The notes: generated from the letters alone by a model not told the origin. 64,000 bases of DNA from Methanosphaerula palustris E1-9c (GCF_000021965.1 NC_011832.1:2583242-2647241); one strand, 5' to 3'; positions 1-8,659 are shown, counted from the stretch's first letter. Translations and numbers: made by a program.

Positions 1-19
1 CTCTGCTATTCTCCGCATA

Positions 20-676
20 ATGACATTCAACTTCAGACAAGGGATGACTGCCGGAACTGGCTTCCTCCTGCTGGGATTGGCCTGGCTGGGGTTCTGGCTG
101 GGGCCTGCTCTCCCGCTGTACCAGACCGACCCACGATGGGCACATAACTTTGCATTCGCACTGATATTTATTACGGTCGGCATCGCCTACCTGCGTCCAT
201 CGGTCCTGACCGGCATCGGGGCGGTGGTCGCCTCGTTCATCACCATTCCGACGGAACTTGCGTTCTGGTCGGGATTGACCGCGACAGAAATAGAAGCAAT
301 CCTCCTCGTTCTGGTCGCCGGGGCTGCAGCGATCGAATGGTGGACGAAGGGACCGTTGGTCGCTCCGAGCCCACGGGCTGGATTATGGGCGAAGATCCAC
401 CTGCCGATCTTTTCCGCCCTCGGCATCGCCCATATGCCTTTCATCTTCTTTCTGTCCAGGTGGGCGAACGACGTCCCCTACCTCCAATATCTCCCGATCG
501 AACACGAGTACTCGACCACGATCTTCAATGGAATGTTGCTGGTGCTGGTGCTCCTGGCGATCGTTGGGCAGTACGCGAAGAACATCGGACGATTCAGCAT
601 TCCAGAGGCAGGGTTCGTCTGGTCTGTACTGATGCTCCTCATCCCGCTCGCCTCGATCGGGATCCTCGGGTCGTGA
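20..676 (+). CDS. Polytopic membrane protein of unknown function
   Basis: The 218-residue product is strongly hydrophobic, with about six likely membrane helices (near residues 12-32, 42-60, 62-80, 88-105, 128-145 and 170-215) and short charged loops. I recognise no catalytic motif or family. It ends six bases before the radical SAM gene, so it may be the first gene of that transcription unit; a membrane partner or exporter role for the downstream set is conceivable but unproven. The ATG lies close to the window edge, so its promoter and any upstream partner cannot be judged. Confidence 0.75.
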   Translation: MTFNFRQGMTAGTGFLLLGLAWLGFWLGPALPLYQTDPRWAHNFAFALIFITVGIAYLRPSVLTGIGAVVASFITIPTELAFWSGLTATEIEAILLVLVAGAAAIEWWTKGPLVAPSPRAGLWAKIHLPIFSALGIAHMPFIFFLSRWANDVPYLQYLPIEHEYSTTIFNGMLLVLVLLAIVGQYAKNIGRFSIPEAGFVWSVLMLLIPLASIGILGS

Positions 677-681
677 CAGCC

Positions 682-1776
682 ATGATCCAACAGCATGTGT
701 CTCACCATCATCCCACCGGCGCCTGCCCACAGACCGTCGCTGCCGGCGGGTGTCTGCATCCCGATCATCGGGAGGTGGTTCGGTACTTCGAGATGAACCG
801 GGTCTACACAGTACAGATCGAGTCGTGCCTGCTCTGCACGCAGGGATGCCGGTACTGCTACGCGGCCGGGGCGGACGCCCCATCGACCGAACTCTCGGCC
901 GAGTGTATCGGCAGGGTGATCACCGAGGCGGCCGAGATCGGGGTCCGGGCGATCGACTGGCTCGGCGGCGACCCGCTGCTCAGAGGGGACTGGGCTGCAC
1001 TGGCAGGGGTGGCAGAGGAGAACGGGCTCTTCAACAATATCTGGACGAGCGGAATCCCGCTGGCCGATCCGAAGGTGGCTGAAGATGTGGCAGCGATGAC
1101 TGGCAGCGGATTCGTCAGTGTCCATCTCGACAGTCTGAATGAAGCGATCTATGGGACACTCCACAACGGGGAGCCAGGACCAAAGATCCAGGCAATCCTC
1201 GACGGGGTGGAGAACCTCTTCGCAGCCGGCAAGAGAGCGGATCAGGTGATCAACTGCATCACCTTCACCCGCCCGCTCGCCGGGGATGATCTGGAAGAGA
1301 CAATCCGGTTCTTCTCGGCGAAGGGAATACGGACCTGCCTGACGCAGATCTGCATGGCCGGCCTCGGCAGGGAGCATCCCGAATGGGTCCCATCCAGAGA
1401 GGAGGTGGGAGAGGCCGTCAGGCTGCGGGACCGGATCGACTACCCCGGCTCAGACTTCTCGATGGGCACGATGGATGTGAACAGATACTACTGCGGGGGA
1501 ATGGTCTGTGTCACGGTGGAGGGTGAGGTAACCCCGTGCTCGGTGATCCGACAGGGGTTTGGAAATGTGAACGACCGACCGCTCGGAGAGATCATTACCG
1601 ATCACCAGAGCGACCTCCTCTTCCTCCCCCTCCGAAACGAGAGCACTATCCGGCGCTGTGGCGCCTGCAAAAACCGGCAGGTCTGCTGGGGATGCCGGGC
1701 GACGGCCTTCTACACCTCCGGCGACCTGATGGCCGACGACCCGAACTGCCCCGGGATGGAGGAACTGGTCCAATGA
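682..1776 (+). CDS. Radical SAM protein with SPASM-type C-terminal cysteine region
   Basis: A CxxxCxxC motif (CTQGCRYC, about residues 52-59) identifies a radical SAM enzyme that binds a 4Fe-4S cluster and cleaves S-adenosylmethionine. A following WLGGDPLL segment fits the SAM-contacting GGEP-like strand. The C-terminal third carries YYCGG, TPCSV and a CGACKNRQVCWGC cluster, typical of SPASM auxiliary cluster domains found in peptide- and small-molecule-modifying enzymes. The reading frame is open further upstream, but ATG 682 is chosen because it follows the preceding gene directly and gives about 364 residues, normal for the family. The stop overlaps the next start (ATGA). The substrate is unknown; the coupled methyltransferase and transferase suggest a shared modification pathway. 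Confidence 0.85.
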   Translation: MIQQHVSHHHPTGACPQTVAAGGCLHPDHREVVRYFEMNRVYTVQIESCLLCTQGCRYCYAAGADAPSTELSAECIGRVITEAAEIGVRAIDWLGGDPLLRGDWAALAGVAEENGLFNNIWTSGIPLADPKVAEDVAAMTGSGFVSVHLDSLNEAIYGTLHNGEPGPKIQAILDGVENLFAAGKRADQVINCITFTRPLAGDDLEETIRFFSAKGIRTCLTQICMAGLGREHPEWVPSREEVGEAVRLRDRIDYPGSDFSMGTMDVNRYYCGGMVCVTVEGEVTPCSVIRQGFGNVNDRPLGEIITDHQSDLLFLPLRNESTIRRCGACKNRQVCWGCRATAFYTSGDLMADDPNCPGMEELVQ

Positions 1777-2576
1777 CACAGAGAGGGATAGATCTGAGCA
1801 TCGCCGATGTCTGCGAAGCGTACGCCGGGCCAGTCGGATCACTCTGGGAACTGCTGATGGGGGAGGAGATCCATGTCGGCGGTGTTCAGGAGACCGATAC
1901 CCTGGCAACCCTGGCCGGCGTTCGGGTCGGGGATCACCTCCTCGACATCTGCAGCGCCCTCGGTGGGCCGGCCCGCCACCTTGCGGCCAGATATGGGTGC
2001 CGGGTCACCGGGGTGGATGCGACAGCTGCCATGATCTTGGAGGCGGAGACGAGGACTGATAAGGCCGGCCTTGGGGACCTGGTCTCTTTCCGACTCGGAA
2101 ATGCCCTGGACCTGCCGTTCCGGGGATCGACATTCGACACGGTTTGGGGACAGGACGCCTGGTGTTATGTGACCGATCGGGACAGGCTGATCGGCGAGGC
2201 CGCCCGGGTAACAAAGCCCGGCGGGACGCTGGCCTTCACTGACTGGGTCGAGGCCGGGCGGATGACGGACGGGGAGCGGGAGGATCTGCTCTCGTTCATG
2301 CTCTTCCCGGCCCTTGAGACCCCCGGGGGGTACGATGCCCTTCTCGCCCAGCATGGATGGAAGGTAACCAAGTATGAGAATCTGGACAAGAACTTCGCCC
2401 ACTCTCTGGGGCGGTACCGGGAACTGGTGACAGGTGAGATGAAGCCGACGATCCTCGAACGTTTCGGGGAGGAGCTGTACACGGCAGTCGAACAGGGAAT
2501 CAGAGGATGGGAGCAGGCGGCCCGTAAAGGAAAAGTCGGACGGGGGCGATGGATCGCACAGAAGCCCGGACTCTGA
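1773..2576 (+). CDS. Class I SAM-dependent methyltransferase
   Basis: The 267-residue protein has a Rossmann-type SAM site: motif I LDICSALGGPARHLA (about residues 51-65), then an acidic strand end VTGVDAT, a DLPF loop and FDTVWGQDAW as motif IV. The order and spacing resemble the small-molecule N-methyltransferases of the glycine/sarcosine type, although the acceptor cannot be read from sequence. Its ATG overlaps the radical SAM stop by four bases, implying translational coupling, and its own 3' end overlaps the next gene. The frame is open further upstream inside the rSAM gene, but those codons are antiparallel noise rather than conserved protein. Confidence 0.85.
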   Translation: MTQRGIDLSIADVCEAYAGPVGSLWELLMGEEIHVGGVQETDTLATLAGVRVGDHLLDICSALGGPARHLAARYGCRVTGVDATAAMILEAETRTDKAGLGDLVSFRLGNALDLPFRGSTFDTVWGQDAWCYVTDRDRLIGEAARVTKPGGTLAFTDWVEAGRMTDGEREDLLSFMLFPALETPGGYDALLAQHGWKVTKYENLDKNFAHSLGRYRELVTGEMKPTILERFGEELYTAVEQGIRGWEQAARKGKVGRGRWIAQKPGL

Positions 2577-3406
2577 TCTCAGCCCGGCAGGGTATCGCCG
2601 TCATGGCGAAAGAGCCGGTGCCGGGCAGGGTGAAGACCCGGCTCTGCCCCCCGCTCTCCCACCAAGAGGCCGCAGATCTCTATGGGGCGTTCCTCGCCGA
2701 CACCCTCTCCCTGGTGGCAAAAATGTCAGCGACGGGGTTCATCGCCTACGATCCCGACAGAGCCGGACCGTTCTTCAGGGACCTGGCACCCGGCGGAATG
2801 ATGTGCATCTCCCAGGGGACCGGGGACCTCGGTACACGCCTCGCCCGGGTCTCAAAAAAGCTCTTCTCGTCGGGTCTTCAAAGGGTACTGATCGTCGCCA
2901 GCGACGCCCCCGGAATGAACCCAGAGCATCTCTCGCTCGCCTTCAACTACCTCGAACACGCCGACCTGGTGCTTGGCCCTGGTGACGATGGGGGATACTA
3001 CCTGATCGGCACTCGCTTCCATGCTCCGGCCCTCTTCTCCGGCATCCCCTGGAGCACCACAGAAGTGCTCGCAACAACCCTGAAAATGGCTGATAGAGAG
3101 GGGATGACCACAGCCCTCCTCCCATCCTGCCCCGACATCGACACCATGCAGGACCTCTATCGCTTTGCCCGGGAACTGGAGATCGGGGGCAGACCCTCTG
3201 CCTGTCCAGGGACCAGACAGGCCCTCGCCGGTATCGGACTGATCACCCCAAAGGATCCCGCCTCATCGGGCAGACGTTCGCCCCCTCCATCTGCCCCTGG
3301 GCCCATGCATACCGTTCGCGGATTGTGGGTGGGAGTTGATGTTCATCGATCGGGACAAACCCATACCGGCCGTAGAACCCGACGAGGTCCCGGACCGCGT
3401 ACATAA
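2549..3406 (+). CDS. CofC-like nucleotidyl/glycosyltransferase, TIGR04282 (DUF2064) type
   Basis: The N-terminal AVMAKEPVPGRVKTRLCPPL (about residues 17-36) is the hallmark nucleotide-binding loop of the TIGR04282/DUF2064 family, a GT-A-fold group described as radical-SAM/selenodomain-associated. A later ASDAPGM and LGPGDDGGYYLIG supply the expected acidic and glycine-rich sites. The family domain is finished by about residue 230. The last 55 residues (rich in Arg, Pro, Gly) run antisense through the 3' end of the converging kinase gene and look like read-through rather than conserved protein. The start overlaps the methyltransferase by 28 bases; a later Met at residue 19 would cut into the first strand, so ATG 2549 is preferred. 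Confidence 0.8.
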   Translation: MDRTEARTLISARQGIAVMAKEPVPGRVKTRLCPPLSHQEAADLYGAFLADTLSLVAKMSATGFIAYDPDRAGPFFRDLAPGGMMCISQGTGDLGTRLARVSKKLFSSGLQRVLIVASDAPGMNPEHLSLAFNYLEHADLVLGPGDDGGYYLIGTRFHAPALFSGIPWSTTEVLATTLKMADREGMTTALLPSCPDIDTMQDLYRFARELEIGGRPSACPGTRQALAGIGLITPKDPASSGRRSPPPSAPGPMHTVRGLWVGVDVHRSGQTHTGRRTRRGPGPRT

Positions 3407-5054
3407 AGAGAAGTTCACGCCCGCAGGCCTCGACAAGGGCCGACACCACGGCATGTGCATACCCATGACTCCGGTGAACGATCAGCGTGAAGACCCCATC
3501 CACCTCGAGCCCGTCCGGATGACGACGACACCGGGCCAGAGAGACCACCTGACCATCCTGGAACGCCGCAAAGACCCGGTCCGTCCGGGGATCACCAGTC
3601 ATCTGATGGTACTCGACCCAGACCGCCTCAGCGATCGGGAACTCTGCAGAGGAGAGTTCCCGCACCGAAAGACCGGGGGCGTCCAGAACTCCGTGGAGCC
3701 GGGTCGCAGGGGCGTCATCACCGCTCCCTTCGATCCGATACCCGCCGGGCAGAACATGGATTACGAACTGTGCCCCCTGCCCCTCGATCCCGGTCTCCTC
3801 GATGGTCATCCCGGTCACCTCGAGGATCTGCCGGCAGATGAAGAGTCCAATCCCGGCGTGCTCCCCCGCATCGTACTCGAAGATCTGTTTCTTCTCGGCG
3901 GTCGGGATGCCTTGACCGTCATCCTCCACCAGGAGTGCAAGTCCGTCACCGGTCTCCTGATAGCGGACAAGGATCTCTGTCACCGAGCCGGCGAACCGGA
4001 ACGGGTTCCTGACGAGGTGGGCGAGAACGTCGACGAGGAGGGGGTCGGCATAGATTTCAAGCCGTTTGGCCCAGAACCGGACCCTGACGGTACCGGCATC
4101 CACCGGCAGATGCACAGACTCAAGTGCCCTCTGGACGTTCTGCCAGACTGGCGGGGAGGTTCCGAGATCCTTATAGGACTCAGTGAGAACGAGTTGCCTG
4201 GAGATGGTCCCTGCAAGAACCCGGATACGCCCGAAGTACGCCTGGAACCCAGCGCCGCCGTCGTGTGCAGCCGCCTCATCGACCGTCGCCCTGATCTCGT
4301 CGACGGTCCGCTGCAGGTGATCGGCCGAGATGCGTGCGAGGAAGTTGAGCTTGTCGTTAGCGGTCTTCAGGGCCTGTTCGGCGTGAACACGGGCCGTAAT
4401 GTCAAAGAAGGTGAGGATCACCCTCCCCCCACGGAGCGAGGCGGCGGAAACCTGGACGATCAGAGGGGCGCCATCGGGCAGGGAGAAGATTGTCTCGGTC
4501 TCGTACACCGCCCCCCCCCGGGAGAGGCGGGAGAAGAAGGCAGACTCTTCCCCGGGATCCCAGAACGCGGTGAGGGGGCCGCCCCGAAGTGCCGAGCGCT
4601 TCCTGCCAACGAGGGAGGCGGCCTTCCAGTTGACCTCCCCAACAACCCGCCTGGCCCCGGTGACGACGATCAGGAGACTCCCCCCCTCCGAATGATCGAA
4701 GAGACCCCGGTAGAGGTCCTCCTGTTCACCAAGCCGGCGGGTGAGCAGGGCGACCAACCACCCGATGACGATCAGCAGACCGACGCGGACCAGCGCCTCA
4801 TTCAGGAGAGGAGGCGAACCGCCGGTGATCAGGAGGACCATCACCAGATAGACTCCCCCGATACACCCGGCGGCGGCAGTCCCCCATCGAGGGAACCGAT
4901 ATGCGCCGATCACCACCGGGATATATAGAAAGTGAGGGAGGACGATCGTGATCCCATAGATGAGACCAACACCGTTCAGCAGGAGGAGTGCGATGGTGGT
5001 GGCGAGAAATACAGCGTTCCAGAACCCTTCGCGCCCCAGAACAGAACGGTTCAT
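3243..5054 (-). CDS. Membrane histidine-kinase-like protein fused to a C-terminal GNAT acetyltransferase domain
   Basis: The open frame begins at GTG 5075, but ATG 5054 is chosen because GGAGGT lies four bases before it. Residues 1-100 hold three or four membrane helices. A PAS-like region spans about 110-225. A kinase core spans about 235-420 with DDGQGI and GIGLF in the ATP lid. In the H-box the position normally held by the phospho-acceptor His (ITRHD in other kinases of this window) reads ISADH, so Asp245 replaces it and His246 is displaced by one. Residues about 460-600 form a GNAT-like domain with VHRSHGYAHAVVSALVE and FYGRYGF. The combination suggests a sensor whose output may be acetyltransfer; the kinase may be inactive. 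The 3' end overlaps the converging transferase gene. Confidence 0.8.
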   Translation of the reverse strand: MNRSVLGREGFWNAVFLATTIALLLLNGVGLIYGITIVLPHFLYIPVVIGAYRFPRWGTAAAGCIGGVYLVMVLLITGGSPPLLNEALVRVGLLIVIGWLVALLTRRLGEQEDLYRGLFDHSEGGSLLIVVTGARRVVGEVNWKAASLVGRKRSALRGGPLTAFWDPGEESAFFSRLSRGGAVYETETIFSLPDGAPLIVQVSAASLRGGRVILTFFDITARVHAEQALKTANDKLNFLARISADHLQRTVDEIRATVDEAAAHDGGAGFQAYFGRIRVLAGTISRQLVLTESYKDLGTSPPVWQNVQRALESVHLPVDAGTVRVRFWAKRLEIYADPLLVDVLAHLVRNPFRFAGSVTEILVRYQETGDGLALLVEDDGQGIPTAEKKQIFEYDAGEHAGIGLFICRQILEVTGMTIEETGIEGQGAQFVIHVLPGGYRIEGSGDDAPATRLHGVLDAPGLSVRELSSAEFPIAEAVWVEYHQMTGDPRTDRVFAAFQDGQVVSLARCRRHPDGLEVDGVFTLIVHRSHGYAHAVVSALVEACGRELLFMYAVRDLVGFYGRYGFVPIDEHQLPPTIRERYAWAQGQMEGANVCPMRRDPLG

Positions 5055-5224
5055 GGATACCTCCACCACATCCACCCAGCACCTACCGACAGCCGGTCCC
5101 CTCTTGACAACCTGTCAATCCCGGACCCGCTCGCTCTGGTCATGATACCGTCCCCGGGGATCACCCAGTTTACATTAGTATTTGTTCATATCTCTCGATC
5201 GGTCAGGCCATCACACAGGAGGAA

Positions 5225-5737
5225 TCAGATCTCCTTCTGCATCCAGACGGTGTCGAAGAACGCCCCCCACTTCTTGCCGGCGTCCTTAAACCGTCCCACC
5301 TCGGTGAACCCGGCACGAATATGGAACCTGATACTCCCCTCATTCTTCGAGGAGATGCAGGCGAGGAGGTTCCGAATCCCAGCCTTCTTCCCCTCGGTCT
5401 CGAGGTGTTCGAGCATCCGGCTGCCGATCCCCTGGCCGGTCCGGTCAGGGCTGATGAAGCAGGTGACCTCGGCAGTGTGCCGGAAGGCCGGCATCTGGTT
5501 GTGGGGTCGGAGCATCCCGAACCCCACCAGGGTCCTCTGGTCGTCCCGGGCGGCAACCGACGGGTAGATCTTCAGATAGGGGAGTAACCGTTCGAAGAAT
5601 GCCGAGGAGACGGGGTCTTCAAGAAAGGCCGCGTCGCTCTGCTCGATGTAGTGGTTGAAGATCCCGATCAGGGCCGGCCCGTCGGTGGCCGTGATCAGGG
5701 TGAACTGGTAGGCTGGTTCTGCTGTCATAGGTTCCAT
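5225..5737 (-). CDS. GNAT-family N-acetyltransferase, phosphinothricin acetyltransferase-like
   Basis: The 170-residue protein has the classic GNAT order: an N-terminal IFNHYIE helix-loop as in phosphinothricin/bialaphos acetyltransferases, VTCFISPDRTGQGIGSRML as the acetyl-CoA pyrophosphate-binding strand and Q/RxxGxG loop (about residues 90-108), and FHIRAGFTEVGRF near the C terminus. Length is normal for the family. The likely reaction is acetyl transfer from acetyl-CoA to a small amine; the substrate is unknown. ATG 5737 is followed by a second Met at residue 4, so the exact start is not fixed. It is transcribed in the same direction as the kinase-GNAT gene, about 170 bases upstream of that gene. 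Confidence 0.85.
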   Translation of the reverse strand: MEPMTAEPAYQFTLITATDGPALIGIFNHYIEQSDAAFLEDPVSSAFFERLLPYLKIYPSVAARDDQRTLVGFGMLRPHNQMPAFRHTAEVTCFISPDRTGQGIGSRMLEHLETEGKKAGIRNLLACISSKNEGSIRFHIRAGFTEVGRFKDAGKKWGAFFDTVWMQKEI

Positions 5738-5804
5738 TCCTCATAGTAACCGGGAAGACCCCGGTTGGTTCTATTTTTGGGGATATGCTCATATGCTGCT
5801 TTCG

Positions 5805-6437
5805 TCATGCCGGATGCGACTGCCCGAACAGGTACCCCCCGAAGACGAGCAACCAGAGCAGGACCGGGTAGACCACCCACCGTTCCATCCCCCCGGGACC
5901 GAGGAAGGCGAGCGGCCCTGACATCCCGAGGACCAGGAAGGAGACGAGGTTGATCAGGGAGACCGCACCCAGGATCACCGAGATGTAGCAGAGCGGCGAC
6001 CGTTCAACCCGGGCCGCAGCGATCGCCGACAGCCCGCCGGCGATGAAGATGAGCAGGGCAAAGAGGGCATGGATGGTACCGAAACTCCCGTTAAAGATGC
6101 CGACGCCAGTCAGACCGATCCCGAGGAGGGAGAGCGGGATGGTGACCACCAGGTCCTCAAAGGTCCGATGCAGGCAGACGGACGCCCCGAGGGTCATCAA
6201 CCCGACGAGCACCATGGCACCATCGAAGATCAGAGCTGAGGGTGGGGGGATGGTGTCATCCAGGGATTCAGCAGAAGTTCCGAGGTCACTGATCTGGTTC
6301 TCCGAGGTGCTGTAGCCGGGGAACAGGACCTCGGCGGTGATGATACCGAGGAAAGCGATCATCCCGCCGATCAGCAGCAGGGAGCCGGCGATGGCAAGGT
6401 ACTGGTGGAGCGAGGGGGATCCATCGAGATCGACCAT
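5805..6437 (-). CDS. DUF998-type membrane protein
   Basis: The 210-residue product has six predicted membrane helices. The N-terminal helix is followed by FPGYSTSENQISDLGTS, the extracytoplasmic sequence typical of DUF998 proteins, and GIFNGSFGTIHALFALL matches the conserved helix 4 region with a His. Its function is not known. Start ATG 6437 has a TATA-like AATAAATA centred 26 bases upstream, which would give a leaderless transcript as is common in archaea. Confidence 0.8.
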   Translation of the reverse strand: MVDLDGSPSLHQYLAIAGSLLLIGGMIAFLGIITAEVLFPGYSTSENQISDLGTSAESLDDTIPPPSALIFDGAMVLVGLMTLGASVCLHRTFEDLVVTIPLSLLGIGLTGVGIFNGSFGTIHALFALLIFIAGGLSAIAAARVERSPLCYISVILGAVSLINLVSFLVLGMSGPLAFLGPGGMERWVVYPVLLWLLVFGGYLFGQSHPA

Positions 6438-6457
6438 AGCAATCTGAAGGTGCAGGG

Positions 6458-6469
6458 CGTATTTATTCG
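6458..6469 (-). promoter_or_regulatory. TATA box for the DUF998 gene, leaderless spacing
   Basis: On the minus strand the sequence reads CGAATAAATACG, a good archaeal TATA element. Its centre is about 26 bases from the ATG at 6437, so transcription would start at or next to the start codon. Confidence 0.5.
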
Positions 6470-6793
6470 TTCTTCATGGAGGGGAAGGTCGTGCCGGGGT
6501 GATGGAACGGAGAGAAGGGGTCGGGTAGTTTTGCGAGGAGGCCGTAGGAATAATTTAAGAAGTCGTACAGAAGACTCCTGCACGTAGTGATCTGTGATAA
6601 CCAAAGGAGATAATCCGCAGGTTTTTCTCGATGCCGGCAGGAACATTCTCCCGGGCTTCCCCTCCAAAAGAAAGAGGGCGCTCTGGATAGATCACGTTAT
6701 TCTCTCACCAATTGCTCATTTCACATGATTACCCCTGAATCTCGTGCGGGATCAAATAAGATCCTTTATTGGTTTTTACATTAACTACCTGGT
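6470..6793. other. Intergenic region between divergent genes
   Basis: About 320 bases without a supported gene between the DUF998 gene (minus) and the binding-protein gene (plus). It becomes AT-richer toward position 6790 (TCCTTTATTGG, TTTTACATTAAC), which probably carries the promoter of the downstream gene. Nothing else was recognised. Confidence 0.5.
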
Positions 6794-8023
6794 ATGAAGT
6801 TCGTATGGCCCATAATCATAGCAGTTTTATTATTACTCTTGGGCGGATTTGTTGTGGCTGAAGATCAGATGCAGACCAATCAGACGCAGACCATTGTCAT
6901 TGGAGGGCTTCTCCCCCTTTCAGGAAATGCTTCAGCACAGGGCCCCTCGTATAAAGCGGCAATGGAACTGGCTGCTGAAGACCTGAATGCAAAGTACGCA
7001 ACGCTTGGACTTCCCTATCAGGTACGTCTTCGTATCGCTGACACAGGATCTGATCCTGATGTTGCTAAAAAACTTGGTACTGAGATGATCAGGGATGGTA
7101 TCCATTTCATTATCGGTCCCTTGAGTTCGGCAGAGATGACCGCTCTTGAAGAGACAGCGACGCAATCCCATACCATACTCATCGGATTTGGAAGCACGGC
7201 ACCGGGTCTTACCAGCCAGAACAATACTATTGTCCGCCTCTGCCCGGACGATACGATTCAGGCTCAGGCACTTCAGGGTCTCTTTAAGAAAGAGAACTAT
7301 TCCACCATCATTCCTGTCGTCAGAAATGACATATATGGTCAGAAATTCTATGAAATCCTGGATAATTTATCAGAAAACGGGACGTTCACCCTGACTGATC
7401 CGATCTACTACGAACCAGGGACAGCCTCCTTCAACACAACTATTGAGGAGATTACTCGGGATGTTCATGATGTACCCTCACACTCACGATCGGCAGTACT
7501 GGTTCTTGGATTTGACGAAACTGCAGATATTCTGAATGCAGCATCACAGAGCAGTGAACTGGGATCTCTCTCCTGGGTTGGGACAGATGGTATTGCATTA
7601 TCCGATTCGGTACTGAAGAACAGAAATGTTGCGGCATTTGCTGCAAAAACAAATTTCACCGCCACCATTTATGGTGAAATGGAGAACGAGCCGAAGTTTA
7701 TGGATTTCTCCAAGAGAATTCAGAATATCTCCGGTCTCAAGCCGACCCCGTATGCAGTCGTCATTGATGATGCAGTTCAGCTCGCTGCATTGACAGAAAT
7801 GACAGGGAAGGGGATCACCGATAAACGGCCGCTATTCCTCGACAATGCAGATCATTTCTATGGTGTATCAGGATACACGTTTCTGACTGAATCCGGTGAC
7901 AGGAGATATACCAATATCGATTTCTGGAGGGTGAAAGATAAAGGAGGAGATTACTCCTGGACGAAGATAGGTCGGTTTGTCGATCAGATGGCCGGTCCCA
8001 TGATGGATATGAAGACCACATAA
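6794..8023 (+). CDS. Branched-chain amino acid/amide-type substrate-binding protein (Peripla_BP_6)
   Basis: The N terminus is a signal peptide or anchor (residues 1-23, hydrophobic, ending VVAED). After it comes IVIGGLLPLSGNASAQG, the canonical first strand of type I periplasmic-binding proteins of the LivJ/ANF-receptor class; HFIIGPLSSAEMTALEE and VRNDIYGQKFYE are further family landmarks. At 409 residues it is a normal length. It would bind a small ligand outside the cytoplasmic membrane. No ABC permease or ATPase genes are adjacent, so it either feeds a transporter encoded elsewhere or acts as a sensor component. The preceding intergenic DNA is AT-rich. Confidence 0.85.
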   Translation: MKFVWPIIIAVLLLLLGGFVVAEDQMQTNQTQTIVIGGLLPLSGNASAQGPSYKAAMELAAEDLNAKYATLGLPYQVRLRIADTGSDPDVAKKLGTEMIRDGIHFIIGPLSSAEMTALEETATQSHTILIGFGSTAPGLTSQNNTIVRLCPDDTIQAQALQGLFKKENYSTIIPVVRNDIYGQKFYEILDNLSENGTFTLTDPIYYEPGTASFNTTIEEITRDVHDVPSHSRSAVLVLGFDETADILNAASQSSELGSLSWVGTDGIALSDSVLKNRNVAAFAAKTNFTATIYGEMENEPKFMDFSKRIQNISGLKPTPYAVVIDDAVQLAALTEMTGKGITDKRPLFLDNADHFYGVSGYTFLTESGDRRYTNIDFWRVKDKGGDYSWTKIGRFVDQMAGPMMDMKTT

Positions 8024-8029
8024 GTATAT

Positions 8030-8040
8030 CTTTTTTTGGT
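8030..8040 (+). terminator. T-rich terminator after the binding-protein gene
   Basis: A run of seven T residues (TCTTTTTTTGG) follows the stop codon by a few bases, as expected for an archaeal intrinsic termination site. No hairpin is evident. Confidence 0.4.
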
Positions 8041-8118
8041 GATGTGTTGCAGAATTTCTCCCTGACATACATTCAATGCTGACCCCACCGGCGAAGCAGA
8101 GTATTTGTGAGACCGGTA

Positions 8119-8526
8119 TCAGAACTGCATCGGTTCGGGTGAGTACTGGTCGGCAACGATCAGCCATTGTTGCCCGTCATGCACGAGAAAGAACATGTCC
8201 CTGCCCTGCATGGTCTGCTGCTGTCCTCCCATCACGAACGTGATGGAGAAGAGATACGTGACCACGGCACTCTTCCCGCCGGAATAGATCTGTACCCGAT
8301 GATCGGCCTCCCTCTATACGAGGATCTCCGCCGCCTCACAGAATCCCCGCCAGCCGGCAACATAGGCATCCTGCCCTTCGAGCCTGCCGGGAGTTGTCGG
8401 GACGATAGCCACCACGTCGGAATGGAGGTACTGCCTGAATTCATCCTCATGCCACCCCTCGGTCCAGCACCGGTTCATCGCCCGGATGGTGGCGATCACG
8501 TCTTCACTGCGCTGTTGGATCTCCAT
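8119..8526 (-). pseudogene. SnoaL/NTF2-like small protein interrupted by an in-frame TAG
   Basis: The first 70 codons give a typical SnoaL-like (NTF2 fold) N terminus with WTEGW, LEGQDAYVAGWRGFCEAAEI, then a TAG at 8316-8314. The same frame continues without shift for 64 more codons: READHRVQIYSGGKSAVVTY, a MGGQQ segment, GRDMFFLVHDG, WLIVADQYSPEP, then TGA at 8121-8119. These are the expected second half of the fold, so the TAG interrupts one gene of about 135 codons. It is either a recent nonsense mutation or a recoded amber codon. No pyrrolysine genes are visible here, so a pseudogene is the simpler reading. Such proteins are usually of unknown enzymatic role. Confidence 0.7.
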
Positions 8527-8659
8527 GATTGTCCTCCACCATCGATTAGGAGACGAAGAGGGAAAAGGATGACGAAAACACCGTGCAAGTGACCACGCGC
8601 AGTCGACACCAGACCCGGATCGAAACCCCTTTCATCTCTACCAGATAATCTCCCAGACC

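Noticed and set aside
337-681. Upstream extension of the radical SAM frame, 115 codons
   Set aside because: It overlaps the membrane protein gene in another frame and has no conserved sequence; ATG 682 is better placed.
3336-4928. Long 530-codon frame on the plus strand
   Set aside because: It is antisense to the kinase-GNAT gene; its Pro/Asp-rich product shows no motifs.
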